DNA from: Brucella pseudintermedia
GTDB taxonomy: Bacteria; Pseudomonadota; Alphaproteobacteria; Rhizobiales; Rhizobiaceae
DNA: 64,000 nucleotides
Assembly (NCBI RefSeq): GCF_008932435.1
Contig: NZ_WBWE01000002.1
Location: forward strand, 186,001-250,000
Reading direction: 5' to 3'
In this document: positions 33,826 through 43,075 of the stretch, piece after piece
How the letters are laid out: each line of letters starts with the position of its first letter
Position numbering within the stretch: the first letter of the stretch is position 1
Program-made: the position numbers and the translations under genes
Notes under the pieces: model-generated
Seen by the model: only the letters and a program-made list of their open reading frames with translations
Told to the model about the DNA's origin: nothing
Database searches by the model: none

Positions 33826-35286
33826 ATGACAGAAACAGCAGAGAAACGGGAGGTCGTCGCCGCGCGCAATATTCGCGTGCAGTTCGGTGCTGTGAAGGCA
33901 CTGGATGGCGCCGAACTCGTGATCCGTGAAGGTGAGTGTGTCGGGCTCGTCGGGCACAATGGCGCGGGCAAATCCACCATCGTCAATGTCATCAATGGCG
34001 GGCTGTCGCCGCATGAGGGCAACGTATCCTATCACGGCGAAGCGGGACATGGCGTGGCAATGGCGCGCAAGCACGGCGTGCGCTGCGTGTTTCAGGAACT
34101 GTCGCTGTTCCCGAACCTGACGATTGCCGAAAATGTCCGCATCATGCAGCGCGACCTTGAAGGCGCGAACTGGCGCGGCAAGGCCGTCGGGTTGATTTCT
34201 GCGAAGCTCGACGAGATTTTCCCTGGACATAGGATCGACAGCGGCGCGACCCTTGACGAGCTGTCGATTGCCGAGCGGCAGATGGTGGAAATCGCCATCA
34301 ACTTTACCGCGCCAGGAACGGCGCCGAAACTGGTCATTCTCGATGAGCCGACCTCATCGCTTGATGCAGGCATTGCCGCGCAGCTGATGGCCTATGTGCG
34401 CCGTTTCGTCGGCACGGGCGGCTCCGTCATCCTCATTTCGCACATGCTGGGCGAAATTCTCTCCACCTCCGACCGCATCGTCGTGATGAAGGACGGTAAG
34501 GTCGTCGCCAATCGCGCGGCGAGCGAATTTACCAATCGCAGCCTCGTTGAAGCCATGGGCAGCGTGGAGCGCGAAAGGGCGGCGCGCCGCATCGCACAGA
34601 CCGACGCGACCGGCTCACCCGTTCTGTCTTTCGCAAAGCGCGCCGCCGACATAAAGCCGTTTCAGGCTTTCAAGGGGGAAGTCATCGGCCTCGCCGGGCT
34701 GGCCGGACACGGGCAGACCAGAATGCTGCTCGATCTTTACTATGCCCGGCGGCCAAACTGGGTTCCGGCCCGCAATTGCGAAATCGCTTTCGTGGCTGGT
34801 GACCGCAGCCTGAACGGCACATTCCCGCTGTGGAGCATCCTGCACAATCTTACGGTCAGTTCGCTCGACCGGCTATCGTCGCTCAAGCTCGTCGACCGGA
34901 CACGGGAAGACGCGCTCGGCGGAGAATGGAAGGAGCGCATCCAGATAAAAACGCCGGATATGGGCAACCGCATCCTCTCGCTGTCGGGCGGCAATCAGCA
35001 GAAAGTGCTTTTCGCCCGCGCTCTGGCAACCAGCGCCCATGCGATCCTCATGGATGACCCGATGCGTGGCGTCGATGTCGGCACCAAGCAGGAAGTCTAT
35101 GAAATCCTGCGCCATGAGGCGGAAAACGGACGCACCTTCGTCTGGTATTCCACTGAAATGGACGAAATCGAACTTTGCGACCGGGTCTATGTTTTCCGCG
35201 ACGGCGCTATCGTTGCGGAACTGACCGGCGAAGACATTACGGAAAAGAACGTGCTTGCCGCATCATTCGAGGGAGGGCACGAATAA
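33826..35286 (+). CDS. Sugar ABC transporter ATPase (RbsA/MglA type, two ABC domains)
   Basis: 486 residues from ATG 33826; upstream in-frame codons are in the gap after the binding-protein gene and unlikely. First ABC domain: Walker A GHNGAGKST, Walker B LVILDEPTSSLDAG. Second domain begins with the degenerate Walker A GLAGLAGHGQTRM typical of this class and has LSGGNQQKVLFARAL and ILMDDPMRGVD. It drives the importer with the two following permeases. Its stop overlaps the next ATG by one base (TAATG). Confidence 0.9.
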   Translation: MTETAEKREVVAARNIRVQFGAVKALDGAELVIREGECVGLVGHNGAGKSTIVNVINGGLSPHEGNVSYHGEAGHGVAMARKHGVRCVFQELSLFPNLTIAENVRIMQRDLEGANWRGKAVGLISAKLDEIFPGHRIDSGATLDELSIAERQMVEIAINFTAPGTAPKLVILDEPTSSLDAGIAAQLMAYVRRFVGTGGSVILISHMLGEILSTSDRIVVMKDGKVVANRAASEFTNRSLVEAMGSVERERAARRIAQTDATGSPVLSFAKRAADIKPFQAFKGEVIGLAGLAGHGQTRMLLDLYYARRPNWVPARNCEIAFVAGDRSLNGTFPLWSILHNLTVSSLDRLSSLKLVDRTREDALGGEWKERIQIKTPDMGNRILSLSGGNQQKVLFARALATSAHAILMDDPMRGVDVGTKQEVYEILRHEAENGRTFVWYSTEMDEIELCDRVYVFRDGAIVAELTGEDITEKNVLAASFEGGHE

Positions 35287-36227
35287 TGCGCCTCTCCTCT
35301 TCCACTATCCGCCTGCTGACGCCGGTGTTCTCGCTGGTCCTGCTTCTGGCCGCCGTCTTCTACATGCAGCCCCGGGCCATGAGCTATACCGGGCTGAATC
35401 TGCTGTTCAATCTGGCTGTTCCCATCGCACTGGCAACCATCGCCCAGATGCTGATCATGGCCGTCAACGACCTCGATCTTTCGATGGGAACCTTTGTGAG
35501 TTTCGTGGTCTGCGTTGCCGCGACCTACCTCAACACCACTCCCGTCATCGGCGTGCTGATTCTTGTCGCGGCTATCGCGGCTTATGCCGCGCTTGGCGCG
35601 CTGATCCATCTGCGCAACCTGCCTTCCATCGTGGTCACGCTGGGCATGAGCTTTGTCTGGGGCGGGTTCGCGGTGCTCCTGTTGCCCTCGCCCGGCGGAC
35701 AGGCTCCCGACTGGGCGCGCTGGATCATGACCGCCAAGCCTCCACTCATGCCGATGGCCATTGTCGCCAGCATTCTGATTGCGCTCGTCACGCATTTCAT
35801 CGTGATGCGCTCCACCTTCGGTGTGCTGATGCGCGGCGCGGGCGGCAACACCCGCTCCATTGAGCGCGCGGGCTGGTCTGTCACCATGATCCGCGCCGGA
35901 ACCTATGCACTGGCTGCCTTTTTCGCGGTGTTGGCAGGAATTGCACTGGTCGGCCTCACCACATCGGCCGATGCCAATATCGCGTTACGTTATACACTTC
36001 TGTCCATCGCAGGCGTTATTCTCGGCGGCGGTGAGTTCGTCGGCGGGCGCGTCTCGCCCATTGGTGCTGTCATAGGCGCGCTAACGCTGACCCTTGCAGG
36101 TTCGTTCCTCTCCTTCATGCGCATTTCGCCGGACTGGCAGATTGGCGCGCAGGGCGGCATTCTTATCGTGGTGCTGGCCTTGCGCCTCTTCCTCAACCGC
36201 CTCGAAAAGAGGGAGAAAAAGCAATGA
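35286..36227 (+). CDS. Sugar ABC transporter permease 1 (RbsC type)
   Basis: 313 residues starting at the ATG that overlaps the ATPase stop. About eight to nine hydrophobic segments; family signatures are MAVNDLDLSMGTFVSFVV, LPSIVVTLGMSFVWGG, GAGGNTRSIERAGWSV and SIAGVILGGGEFVGGRVSPIGAVIGAL. It forms one half of a heteromeric membrane channel with the next gene, whose ATG overlaps this stop by four bases. Confidence 0.9.
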   Translation: MRLSSSTIRLLTPVFSLVLLLAAVFYMQPRAMSYTGLNLLFNLAVPIALATIAQMLIMAVNDLDLSMGTFVSFVVCVAATYLNTTPVIGVLILVAAIAAYAALGALIHLRNLPSIVVTLGMSFVWGGFAVLLLPSPGGQAPDWARWIMTAKPPLMPMAIVASILIALVTHFIVMRSTFGVLMRGAGGNTRSIERAGWSVTMIRAGTYALAAFFAVLAGIALVGLTTSADANIALRYTLLSIAGVILGGGEFVGGRVSPIGAVIGALTLTLAGSFLSFMRISPDWQIGAQGGILIVVLALRLFLNRLEKREKKQ

Positions 36228-37171
36228 ACGGCCTCGCCATTCTCACCAGACGTCCGTGGATATGGTCGTTTATTGCGACCGCTGCGGTGTGGATCATCAC
36301 CATTATTTTTACCGGAGGCGCAGGCGCACACGGGCTGTCCCACGCAGCCTTTACCTTCGCATCCTTCTCGGTAATCGTCGGGCTGGGACAGATGTTCGTC
36401 ATCACGCTTGGTCCCGGCAATATCGATCTGTCTGTGCCTGCCAACATGACGCTCGCCGCAACGCTGGCGCTGAAATTGATGGATACGCAGGACGGCATGA
36501 TCCTCGCCGGGCTTGCCGTGGCGCTGCTGATCGGGCTTGCCATCGGCATCTGCAATTATGCGCTGATCAAGCTTCTGCGTATCCCTCCCATCATCGCCAC
36601 ACTGTCGATGAGCTTCCTGATCCAGTCCACCGCCATCTGGAGCAATCGCGGCCTGCGCGTGAAACCGCCGGAAAGCCTGGCGCAGTTCGCCACATCCTCC
36701 ACGCTCGGCATTCCCAATGTCGCCATTGTGGCGCTGTTCCTGTCGGTCATTGGCTGGGTGCTTTTGAAAAGGAGCATTTATGGTCGCTGGATTTCGGCGA
36801 TCGGTCAAAATCCGTTTGCCGCACGCATGGCAGGCGTACCCGTCGACGGCACACGCTTCGTCACCTATCTGCTTTGCGCGGTGCTGGCTTCGCTCTGCGG
36901 CTTCCTGCTCGCCTGTTTCTCGGGCGGCGCGGCGCTGAACATGGGTGCGGAGTATCTGTTGATGTCGATCGCTGTCGTCATCATCGGCGGCACCGCGGTT
37001 GCTGGCGGCGATTCCAATATCCCCGGCATCTGGGGAGCCGCCCTCTTCATGTTCCTCATCGTCTCGATGCTCAATACCTATGGTTTCGGCGCCGGTGTCC
37101 GCCTTGTGCTGACCGGGCTTACGATCATTGCGGTGATTATCCTTGCCAGCGGCCGCGGGGCCGAACGCTGA
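36224..37171 (+). CDS. Sugar ABC transporter permease 2 (RbsC type)
   Basis: 315 residues, BPD_transp_2 family, with FVITLGPGNIDLSVPANMTLAATLAL, IPPIIATLSMSFLIQS, AIGQNPFAARMAGVPVDGTRFVTYLL and SIAVVIIGGTAVAGGDSNIPGIWGAALF. Heterodimer partner of the permease just upstream, as suggested by the ATGA overlap and by the presence of two different permeases with a single tandem ATPase. Confidence 0.9.
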   Translation: MNGLAILTRRPWIWSFIATAAVWIITIIFTGGAGAHGLSHAAFTFASFSVIVGLGQMFVITLGPGNIDLSVPANMTLAATLALKLMDTQDGMILAGLAVALLIGLAIGICNYALIKLLRIPPIIATLSMSFLIQSTAIWSNRGLRVKPPESLAQFATSSTLGIPNVAIVALFLSVIGWVLLKRSIYGRWISAIGQNPFAARMAGVPVDGTRFVTYLLCAVLASLCGFLLACFSGGAALNMGAEYLLMSIAVVIIGGTAVAGGDSNIPGIWGAALFMFLIVSMLNTYGFGAGVRLVLTGLTIIAVIILASGRGAER

Positions 37172-37190
37172 TTTTCCGGAGTAATTTTCC

Positions 37191-38111
37191 TTGCTACAGA
37201 CTGTTTCGATTTACGAAATCCACGACGAACGCTTCAAGCAGATGATCGTGCCGAGCGCCGACCTGGACGAGCTTTATAGCGGCTGTCGCTGGGCGGAAGG
37301 TCCGGTGTGGTTCGGTGACCAGAACTGCCTTTTGTGGAGCGACATCCCCAACCAGCGCATTCTGCGCTGGGTGCCTGAAGGCGGCGTGTCCGTCTTTCGC
37401 CAGCCCTCCAATTTCGCGAATGGCAACACTCGCGACCGTGAAGGGCGCCTCGTTACCTGTGAGCACGGCGGTCGCCGCGTCACTCGCACAGAACCGGATG
37501 GCAGCATCACTGTGCTCGCCGACAGCTACCGAGGCAAGAGGCTGAACGCACCCAATGACGTGATCGTGCGCTCGGACGGAACCGTCTGGTTCACCGATCC
37601 GACCTACGGCATCATGGCGGACTATGAGGGCTACAAGGCCGACCCGGAACAGCCGACGCGCAATGTCTATCGCCTTGACCCGGCAACCGGCGAGCTTGAT
37701 GCAGTCGTCACCGATTTTCACCAGCCGAACGGCCTCGCCTTCTCGCCTGACGAAACCCGGCTCTATGTCGCCGATAGCGCCTATAGCCATGACGAGAAAG
37801 CCCCGCGCCATATCCGCGTCTTCGACATTGTGGACGGTGGCAAACGCGTCACCGGCGGCGCGGTGTTCTGCACCATCGATAATGGCTTGCCGGACGGTTT
37901 CCGTTTCGATACGGGCGGCAATCTGTGGACCAGCGCCGGCGATGGCGTGCACTGTTTCTCCCCGGAAGGCACGCTGCTCGGCAAGATCAGGACCCCGCAG
38001 ACGGTCGCCAACGTGACTTTCGGCGGTCCGCGCCGCAACCGGCTTTTCATCGCCGCCACGAAGTCCCTCTATGCGGTCTATCTCACCGTCACCGGTGCCC
38101 AATATCCGTGA
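37191..38111 (+). CDS. SMP-30/gluconolactonase-family sugar lactonase
   Basis: 306 residues, six-bladed beta-propeller. Metal-site residues are visible in CRWAEGPVWFGDQN (E), LNAPNDVIVRSDGTVWFTDPTYG (N, D), HQPNGLAFSPDETRLYVADSA (N) and FRFDTGGNLWTS (D). It hydrolyses a sugar lactone to the acid, which suggests that the imported sugar is first oxidised by a dehydrogenase encoded elsewhere. Start is TTG 37191 with GGAGT nine bases upstream. Last gene of the operon. Confidence 0.88.
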   Translation: MLQTVSIYEIHDERFKQMIVPSADLDELYSGCRWAEGPVWFGDQNCLLWSDIPNQRILRWVPEGGVSVFRQPSNFANGNTRDREGRLVTCEHGGRRVTRTEPDGSITVLADSYRGKRLNAPNDVIVRSDGTVWFTDPTYGIMADYEGYKADPEQPTRNVYRLDPATGELDAVVTDFHQPNGLAFSPDETRLYVADSAYSHDEKAPRHIRVFDIVDGGKRVTGGAVFCTIDNGLPDGFRFDTGGNLWTSAGDGVHCFSPEGTLLGKIRTPQTVANVTFGGPRRNRLFIAATKSLYAVYLTVTGAQYP

Positions 38112-38124
38112 TAAAATAAAATAA

Positions 38125-38160
38125 CGGCGGCTTTCCAAAACGGAAAGCCGCCGCTCTTTA
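38125..38160 (+). terminator. Terminator after the lactonase gene
   Basis: A 12-bp perfect stem CGGCGGCTTTCC (38125-38136) / GGAAAGCCGCCG (38142-38153) with a 5-base loop follows the stop by 13 bases; the tail CTCTTTA is moderately T-rich. Confidence 0.75.
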
Positions 38161-38615
38161 TAAATAAAGTAATTTATTGAAATATAGTATTTGCCGCACC
38201 CCACGATGTGGGCGCACCAATAATGATTCTTGATCAAAAACGGATCTTTCCGCCCGAAGGCCGGAACGACCCGCATATCAGGACCGTGAATGACGGAACA
38301 AATCAAAGTATGATCTCTTCTGTCCTTCTGCCATGCACTCTGCAGGCAGGCCGAGGCCGTGCATACGAGTACATTTCCTGATGCGCTGAAAGCCTTATAC
38401 CCTCATCGTCAACGCAATGGAAACAGTTCGTCAACAAAAACAGGTCAAATTACTGTGATTAAACTGAATAAAAAGTGCAACTTTTCATGATGTTAGCTAT
38501 AATTTAATATTATCTACATTAGTTATTACTGTTTTATAATCCTATTTATTACCATATTTATTAGGAAACCTGCACGAAGCGCAATATTGGCGGGCGACGA
38601 CTGTCCCGCCAGCGA
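38161..38615. other. Gene-free, AT-rich convergent gap
   Basis: About 455 bases between two convergent operons, with no credible coding frame. Bases 38440-38575 are strongly AT-rich against a GC-rich background and contain the dyad AAAAGT-GCA-ACTTTT (38471-38485). A short stem, GGCGGG (38589-38594) with CCCGCC (38605-38610), lies just behind the ABC ATPase stop on the minus strand but lacks a T-run. Origin or function unknown. Confidence 0.4.
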
Positions 38616-39410
38616 TCAGGCTGAATATCGGAGTTCCGGAGAACACCGGGCCGGCGCCCGATAACGGATATGGCAGCCATCGATGCCGGTGTGCTCGATG
38701 TCAACTTCGACACCGAAGACCTGAGCGATGCGCTCTGCCCGCAACACCTCGCGCGGCGTGCCCAATGCGACGAGATTTCCCTTGTCCATGACCGCGATGC
38801 GGTCGCAGAACATCGCGGCGTGGTTCAGGTCGTGCATGGCAGCAACGACCGTCAACTTCTGTCGGCTGACAAGATCGAGCAGTCCGATCTGATGCCCGAT
38901 ATCGAGATGGTTCGTCGGCTCGTCCAGAAGCAAAATCCGCGGCTCCTGCGCCAGTGCGCGGGCGATGTGCAGACGCTGCCGCTCCCCGCCCGACAGCGTG
39001 TGCCAGTAACGATCGGCCAGATGAGCCATGTCGACATTGGCCAATGCCTGACCAACAATTGCCTCGTCTTCCGCCGACCACGGCGACAGCGCGCCCAGGT
39101 AAGGCGTCCGCCCCAGTTCAACCGCCTGACGCGCCGTGATGCGTTCCGTGGTGCCCGCCTGCTGCTCGACCAGCGCCAGTTGGCGCGCGATCTCGCGACG
39201 GCTGAAACTGCCGATGGGCGCGCCGCAAAGGTTCACTTCGCCGACGCGGCACCGGCGCACGCCGGATAGCAACGACAGGAAACTGGTCTTTCCCGACCCA
39301 TTCGGCCCGATGATGCCAAGAAATTCTCCTTCCGCCACGTCCAGCGAAACATTGCGCAAAATCTCGACATTGCCTGCGGACCAGCCGACATTGTGGGCTG
39401 AGAGAATCAT
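38616..39410 (-). CDS. ABC transporter ATPase, FecE/BtuD type (probable cobalamin importer)
   Basis: 264 residues from ATG 39410. Walker A is GPNGSGKTS, signature TLSGGERQRLHIARAL, Walker B ILLLDEPTNHLDIGHQ, then AAMHDLNHAAMFCDRI and the FecE-type tail. Overlaps the permease gene by four bases. A cobalamin riboswitch precedes the operon, so vitamin B12 or a corrinoid precursor is the likely cargo, although this class also carries siderophores and haem. Confidence 0.88.
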   Translation of the reverse strand: MILSAHNVGWSAGNVEILRNVSLDVAEGEFLGIIGPNGSGKTSFLSLLSGVRRCRVGEVNLCGAPIGSFSRREIARQLALVEQQAGTTERITARQAVELGRTPYLGALSPWSAEDEAIVGQALANVDMAHLADRYWHTLSGGERQRLHIARALAQEPRILLLDEPTNHLDIGHQIGLLDLVSRQKLTVVAAMHDLNHAAMFCDRIAVMDKGNLVALGTPREVLRAERIAQVFGVEVDIEHTGIDGCHIRYRAPARCSPELRYSA

Positions 39411-40462
39411 GACGCAGCCCTCCTTTGTCCGAGCAACAGGGCGAAGGCGGGCGCACCGAATAGCGCGGTGATGACGCCGATCGGAAGAACCTGCCCCGGA
39501 ATAATGACGCGCGACAGGATATCGGCGACGATCATGAAGATTGCACCTATCAGGGCCGCCGCAGGAAGAAGCCTGCCGTGCCGCACGCCAGCCACCATTC
39601 GCGCTGCATGAGGGATGACGAGACCGATAAAGCCGACCGAGCCGACGATGGAAACCATGACCGCCGTCATCATGGCGCTGACGCCGATCAGCACAGCATA
39701 GACGCGACGCACTGGGATGCCGAGCGAAGCTGCGGATTCCGTTCCGAAGGTAAAGGCATCCAGCGCGTGCGCATGCCACAGGCAGATGGCAAGGCCGATC
39801 AAACAGGCAGGCAGAGCAAGTGTGACGTCTGGCCAGCGCACGCCGGAAAGATTGCCTAAAAGCCAGAACATGATGCCGCGCGCCTGTTCGGCATTTGCCG
39901 CCTTGGTGACAATGAACGAGGTCAGCGCGTTGAAAAGCTGCGAACCGGCAATGCCTGCAAGGATGATCGCGCCGCTGCCCCGCCCCGCCCGTAGTGCCAG
40001 CAGAGACACGAGGCCGAAAGCAATAATCGCCCCGATGAATGCGCCGAGCGAAAGCGTCAGTACGCCTGCCCCGATGCCGAGAATGGCGACGCCGACGGCG
40101 CCCGTCGAAGCGCCAGCCGAAATGCCCAGAATATAAGGATCGGCAAGCGAATTTCGCAGCAGCGACTGCAGGATGACGCCGGATATTGCGAGCGAAGCGC
40201 CGCAACATGCGGCGATGACGGCACGGCTGAGGCGATAGCTCCAGACGATCCCTTCATCGATAGGCTCAAGCGCATATCCGGCGTTCCACACCCGGTTGGC
40301 CACGGTTTTCGCAACCACTTCGAGCGGTATCGCCGTTTCGCCTATCGCGGCACCGAGCCAAAGGGCAAGAAGCAGGAGGACAAGAGAAAAGGCCAGAAAG
40401 AACACGCCGGAGCGTGTCCTTCCCTTTTGCCTGAAGCCCGCGGTCGCGGCCCGCGCCGTCAC
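39407..40462 (-). CDS. ABC transporter permease, FecCD/BtuC type
   Basis: 351 residues, about ten hydrophobic segments, FecCD family. Motifs include ISGVILQSLLRNSLADPYILGISAGASTGAV near residues 85-115, GSGAIILAGIAGSQLFNALTSF and VGSVGFIGLVIPHAARMVAG followed by RVIIPGQVLPIGVITALFGAPAF. Starts with GTG at 40462, overlapping the binding-protein stop by four bases. Forms the membrane part of the riboswitch-controlled importer. Confidence 0.9.
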   Translation of the reverse strand: MTARAATAGFRQKGRTRSGVFFLAFSLVLLLLALWLGAAIGETAIPLEVVAKTVANRVWNAGYALEPIDEGIVWSYRLSRAVIAACCGASLAISGVILQSLLRNSLADPYILGISAGASTGAVGVAILGIGAGVLTLSLGAFIGAIIAFGLVSLLALRAGRGSGAIILAGIAGSQLFNALTSFIVTKAANAEQARGIMFWLLGNLSGVRWPDVTLALPACLIGLAICLWHAHALDAFTFGTESAASLGIPVRRVYAVLIGVSAMMTAVMVSIVGSVGFIGLVIPHAARMVAGVRHGRLLPAAALIGAIFMIVADILSRVIIPGQVLPIGVITALFGAPAFALLLGQRRAAS

Positions 40463-41487
40463 TTGTTCAAATCCGAGTTTGCAATATCGGCGGCAAGCGT
40501 TTCGATGCCTTCGATCACGCGAAGCGAAGTACTCATCGATTGCGCGTCCATATCGAAGACATGCTTGTCCTTCACCGCAGGCATCAGCTTCGTGACCGCA
40601 TCGCTGTCAAGGAACTGGTGCTTGACGGCAATATCGTCAGCCGGATAGCGACGGCGATCCAGCTTTGCAGCCACGATCATCGACGGAGCGGACTTTGCAA
40701 TCGTTTCCCAACCGACCGTCGGCCACTCTTCTTCGCTGTCGATCACATTTCTGATGCCGAGCGCCGAAAGAATATAGGCGGGTGCGCCGAACTTGCCCGC
40801 GACGTAAGGGTCAGCATCGACCTGCGCGCTGGAAAACCAGACGACAGCCGACAGTTTTCCATCAGCGGAAGCAATCTTCTTGCGAGCCGCTACCTCGCGG
40901 GCTTTCAAGTCGGCGACGAGTTTCTGGCCGCGATCCTGCACATTGAAGATTTCCGCCAGTTCGGTGATTTCCTGATAGACAATGTCCATCCTGAATGCTG
41001 CCGTGCGAACGCCGTCGCCGCCGCCGGAATTATCCTTGCCAACACAATCGGACGGCGACGTATAGGCCGCAATACCCAGTTCCTCGAACTGTTCGGGCTT
41101 CGCCACAATACCGGTGGGGCCGACATGCCATTGAAAATCCGCCGTCACGATTTCCGGCTTTTCCGCCAGAACGCTTTCAAAACTCGGATCGTTATCGGCG
41201 AGCCGCTTTACTCTGGCATTGACCTCCTCGAAGCCCTCGAGAACAGGGCCGAACCAGACAGCGGTGCCGACTACCTTGTCGCCCAGACCGAGGCTATAGA
41301 GAATTTCCGCGCTGCTCTGGCCAACCGCGACGGCGCGGCTTGGCGCCTGCTTGAAGGTGACGTCACGGCCGCAGTTTTTCAGCGTCAGCGGATATTGCGT
41401 TTCTGTTGCCTGCGCAGCCAGACCGCCTGCCAGAAATGCGACCGCGCATAGGGCGGCACGAAACGGCATATTGCCGAAAGTTTTCAT
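40459..41487 (-). CDS. ABC transporter substrate-binding protein, BtuF/FecB type
   Basis: 342 residues with a signal peptide (ending AAQATE), then the two-lobed BtuF-like fold: YPLTLKNCGRDVTFKQAPSRAVAVGQSSAEILYSLGLGDKVVG in the first lobe (longer run: residues 32-74), FESVLAEKPEIVTA, and TVGWETIAKSAPSMIVA in the second. It would deliver a corrinoid to the FecCD-type transporter encoded downstream. First structural gene after the cobalamin riboswitch, which strongly supports a B12-related ligand. Confidence 0.88.
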   Translation of the reverse strand: MKTFGNMPFRAALCAVAFLAGGLAAQATETQYPLTLKNCGRDVTFKQAPSRAVAVGQSSAEILYSLGLGDKVVGTAVWFGPVLEGFEEVNARVKRLADNDPSFESVLAEKPEIVTADFQWHVGPTGIVAKPEQFEELGIAAYTSPSDCVGKDNSGGGDGVRTAAFRMDIVYQEITELAEIFNVQDRGQKLVADLKAREVAARKKIASADGKLSAVVWFSSAQVDADPYVAGKFGAPAYILSALGIRNVIDSEEEWPTVGWETIAKSAPSMIVAAKLDRRRYPADDIAVKHQFLDSDAVTKLMPAVKDKHVFDMDAQSMSTSLRVIEGIETLAADIANSDLNK

Positions 41488-41523
41488 AGGAATCCCCGAA
41501 AATGATATGAGAAACGAGCCCAG

Positions 41524-41634
41524 TCAGGCGGCGGAAAAAATCCGGCGCGGAAGACGGACAGGCATATCCGGGGACATGTCGAAAACATGCGATGATGATG
41601 GGAAGAAGCGTCCTGCGACGCCGAAATCTGTCAT
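41524..41634 (-). CDS. Candidate 36-residue leader ORF between riboswitch and binding-protein gene
   Basis: A short frame starts at ATG 41634, preceded by CAGGAG with about seven bases spacing, and ends at TGA 41524-41526, 37 bases before the binding-protein ATG. The product starts MTDFGVAGRFFPSSSHVFDM and ends RLPRRIFSAA; no family is recognised. It lies inside the 5' leader downstream of the cobalamin riboswitch, where a translated leader could couple to the next gene. The good ribosome site is the main evidence; a chance frame is possible. Confidence 0.3.
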   Translation of the reverse strand: MTDFGVAGRFFPSSSHVFDMSPDMPVRLPRRIFSAA

Positions 41635-41683
41635 AACCGGCTCCTGCTCCGGGCATCCCCGCCCGTGACAATGGACAACACTA

Positions 41684-41889
41684 GACGGCAGGTCTCCTGG
41701 CTCACGAATATCTGCTGTTCATCTGCCTTCCCGCGCTTCTCCGGCGCAGTGGCATGACGCTTTCAACGCCACGAGGATGAACGGCAATCCGCTTACAGTT
41801 GCGGGGGCAGCCACGGTCTTGGCCCCTTTTCGGGTCGTCCTCACCGTGTTCCCTATTAATCCCCTTCGCTCTCGGTCGGGGAACCGTCG
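41684..41889 (-). promoter_or_regulatory. Cobalamin (B12) riboswitch
   Basis: On the minus strand the element reads, in order: GGTTCCCC, AATAGGGAACACGGTG, GACCGTGGCTGCCCCCGCAA (core), CTGTAAGCGG, a TGCCACTG box, GGGAAGGC and the closing GAGCCAGGAGACCTGCC. These are the conserved blocks of the class I cobalamin riboswitch in the right order and spacing. It lies about 200 bases upstream of the FecCD-type ABC operon and should shut off its expression when adenosylcobalamin is abundant. Confidence 0.95.
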
Positions 41890-42124
41890 TTATACTATTA
41901 CGTCGGCCCGCGCTCGCCGTCAAGCAGGTCTCGACGCCTATTTCCGGCGTGCGGTTTTCAAGAATTCCGAAAGCGTTTCCCATAAAACTGCAGCCAATTT
42001 ATTATCGCATCTGCTGGCCTATTGAATTTGTTTTCGCTAATCTCCATTTAGTTTGCTCCCGCTAGGAGAGCGGGACTTGGGGAGGTCCGCCGAAGGGCGG
42101 CTTATATTCCATTTGGGAGGACAT

Positions 42125-43075
42125 ATGCGTAGATTTATTCTGGCCCTGACGTCGGTGGCGGCGTTGGCTATGGCAGGCTCTGCTTCCGCAGAAGACTACA
42201 AGGTGCTTGCGCCTGCTGCTCCGGGCGGCGGCTGGGACCAGACGGCGCGCACGATGCAGAGCGCACTTCAGGACGAAAAAATTTCCGGCAGCGTGCAGGT
42301 CATCAACGTTCCCGGCGCGGGCGGCACCATTGGCCTTGCGCAGTTCGTGAACCAGAACAAAGGCGATCCCAGCCAGCTGATCGTCGGCGGATATGTCATG
42401 GTTGGCGCGATCCTGACCAACAAATCGCCGGTTACGCTGGAACAGATCACGCCGATCGCGCGCCTTACCGGCGAATACGAAGCTATCGTCGTTCCTGCTT
42501 CCTCCGAGATCCAGAACCTTGGCGATCTTGCCGCGAAGCTGAAAGCCGATCCGGGCTCGGTTTCGTGGGGCGGCGGCTCTGCCGGCGGCACCGATCACAT
42601 CACGGCTGGCCTCTTTGCCAAGGCGGCGGGCGTCGACCCCACCAAGGTCAACTACATCGCTTTCTCCGGCGGCGGCGAGGCGCTTGCGGCCATTCTCGGC
42701 AATCAGGTAACGGTCGGCATTTCGGGCTACGGTGAATTCGAAGCCCAGATCAAGGCAGGTACGCTGCGCATCATCGGCATTTCCAGCGACGAGCGCGTCG
42801 AAGGCATCGACGCACCGACCTTCAAGGAAGGCGGCGTGGACGTTTCGATCCAGAACTGGCGCATGGTGGGTGCCGCTCCCGGCATCACTGCTGAACAGGA
42901 AGCCGCCATCAATGCCGATATCGAGAAGATGGTGAAGTCGGAATCCTGGCAGAAGGCACTCAAGGACAAGGGCTGGGCGGATACTTATCTCGCCGGTCCG
43001 GCGTTCAAGGAACAGCTTGCCAAGGACGTCGCGGCGACTGAGACCATCCTCAAGGAAATCGGCCTCGTCAAATGA
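42125..43075 (+). CDS. tctC: Tripartite tricarboxylate transporter substrate-binding protein
   Basis: 316 residues from ATG 42125 with TTGGGAGG upstream; the frame extends to 42053 but only through the leader. Signal peptide MRRFILALTSVAALAMAGSASAE, then the TctC/Bug fold: APAAPGGGWDQTARTMQSAL, NVPGAGGTIGLAQF, WGGGSAGGTDHITAGL and FSGGGEALAAILGNQV. The ligand is usually citrate or another di/tricarboxylate. A GC-rich stem CCGCC-GAAG-GGCGG (42087-42100) lies in the leader. Followed directly by tctB and tctA; no TctDE two-component pair is adjacent. Confidence 0.9.
   Translation: MRRFILALTSVAALAMAGSASAEDYKVLAPAAPGGGWDQTARTMQSALQDEKISGSVQVINVPGAGGTIGLAQFVNQNKGDPSQLIVGGYVMVGAILTNKSPVTLEQITPIARLTGEYEAIVVPASSEIQNLGDLAAKLKADPGSVSWGGGSAGGTDHITAGLFAKAAGVDPTKVNYIAFSGGGEALAAILGNQVTVGISGYGEFEAQIKAGTLRIIGISSDERVEGIDAPTFKEGGVDVSIQNWRMVGAAPGITAEQEAAINADIEKMVKSESWQKALKDKGWADTYLAGPAFKEQLAKDVAATETILKEIGLVK

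Noticed and set aside
38589-38610. Terminator for the FecCD-type ABC operon
   Set aside because: The 6-bp stem has a 10-base loop and no T-run on the minus strand, so it was kept only as a note in the gap entry.
41363-41671. A 102-codon minus-strand frame starting in the B12 leader
   Set aside because: It overlaps the start of the binding-protein gene out of frame and reads through its signal peptide region. The shorter frame at 41524-41634 has the better ribosome site and is listed instead at low confidence.
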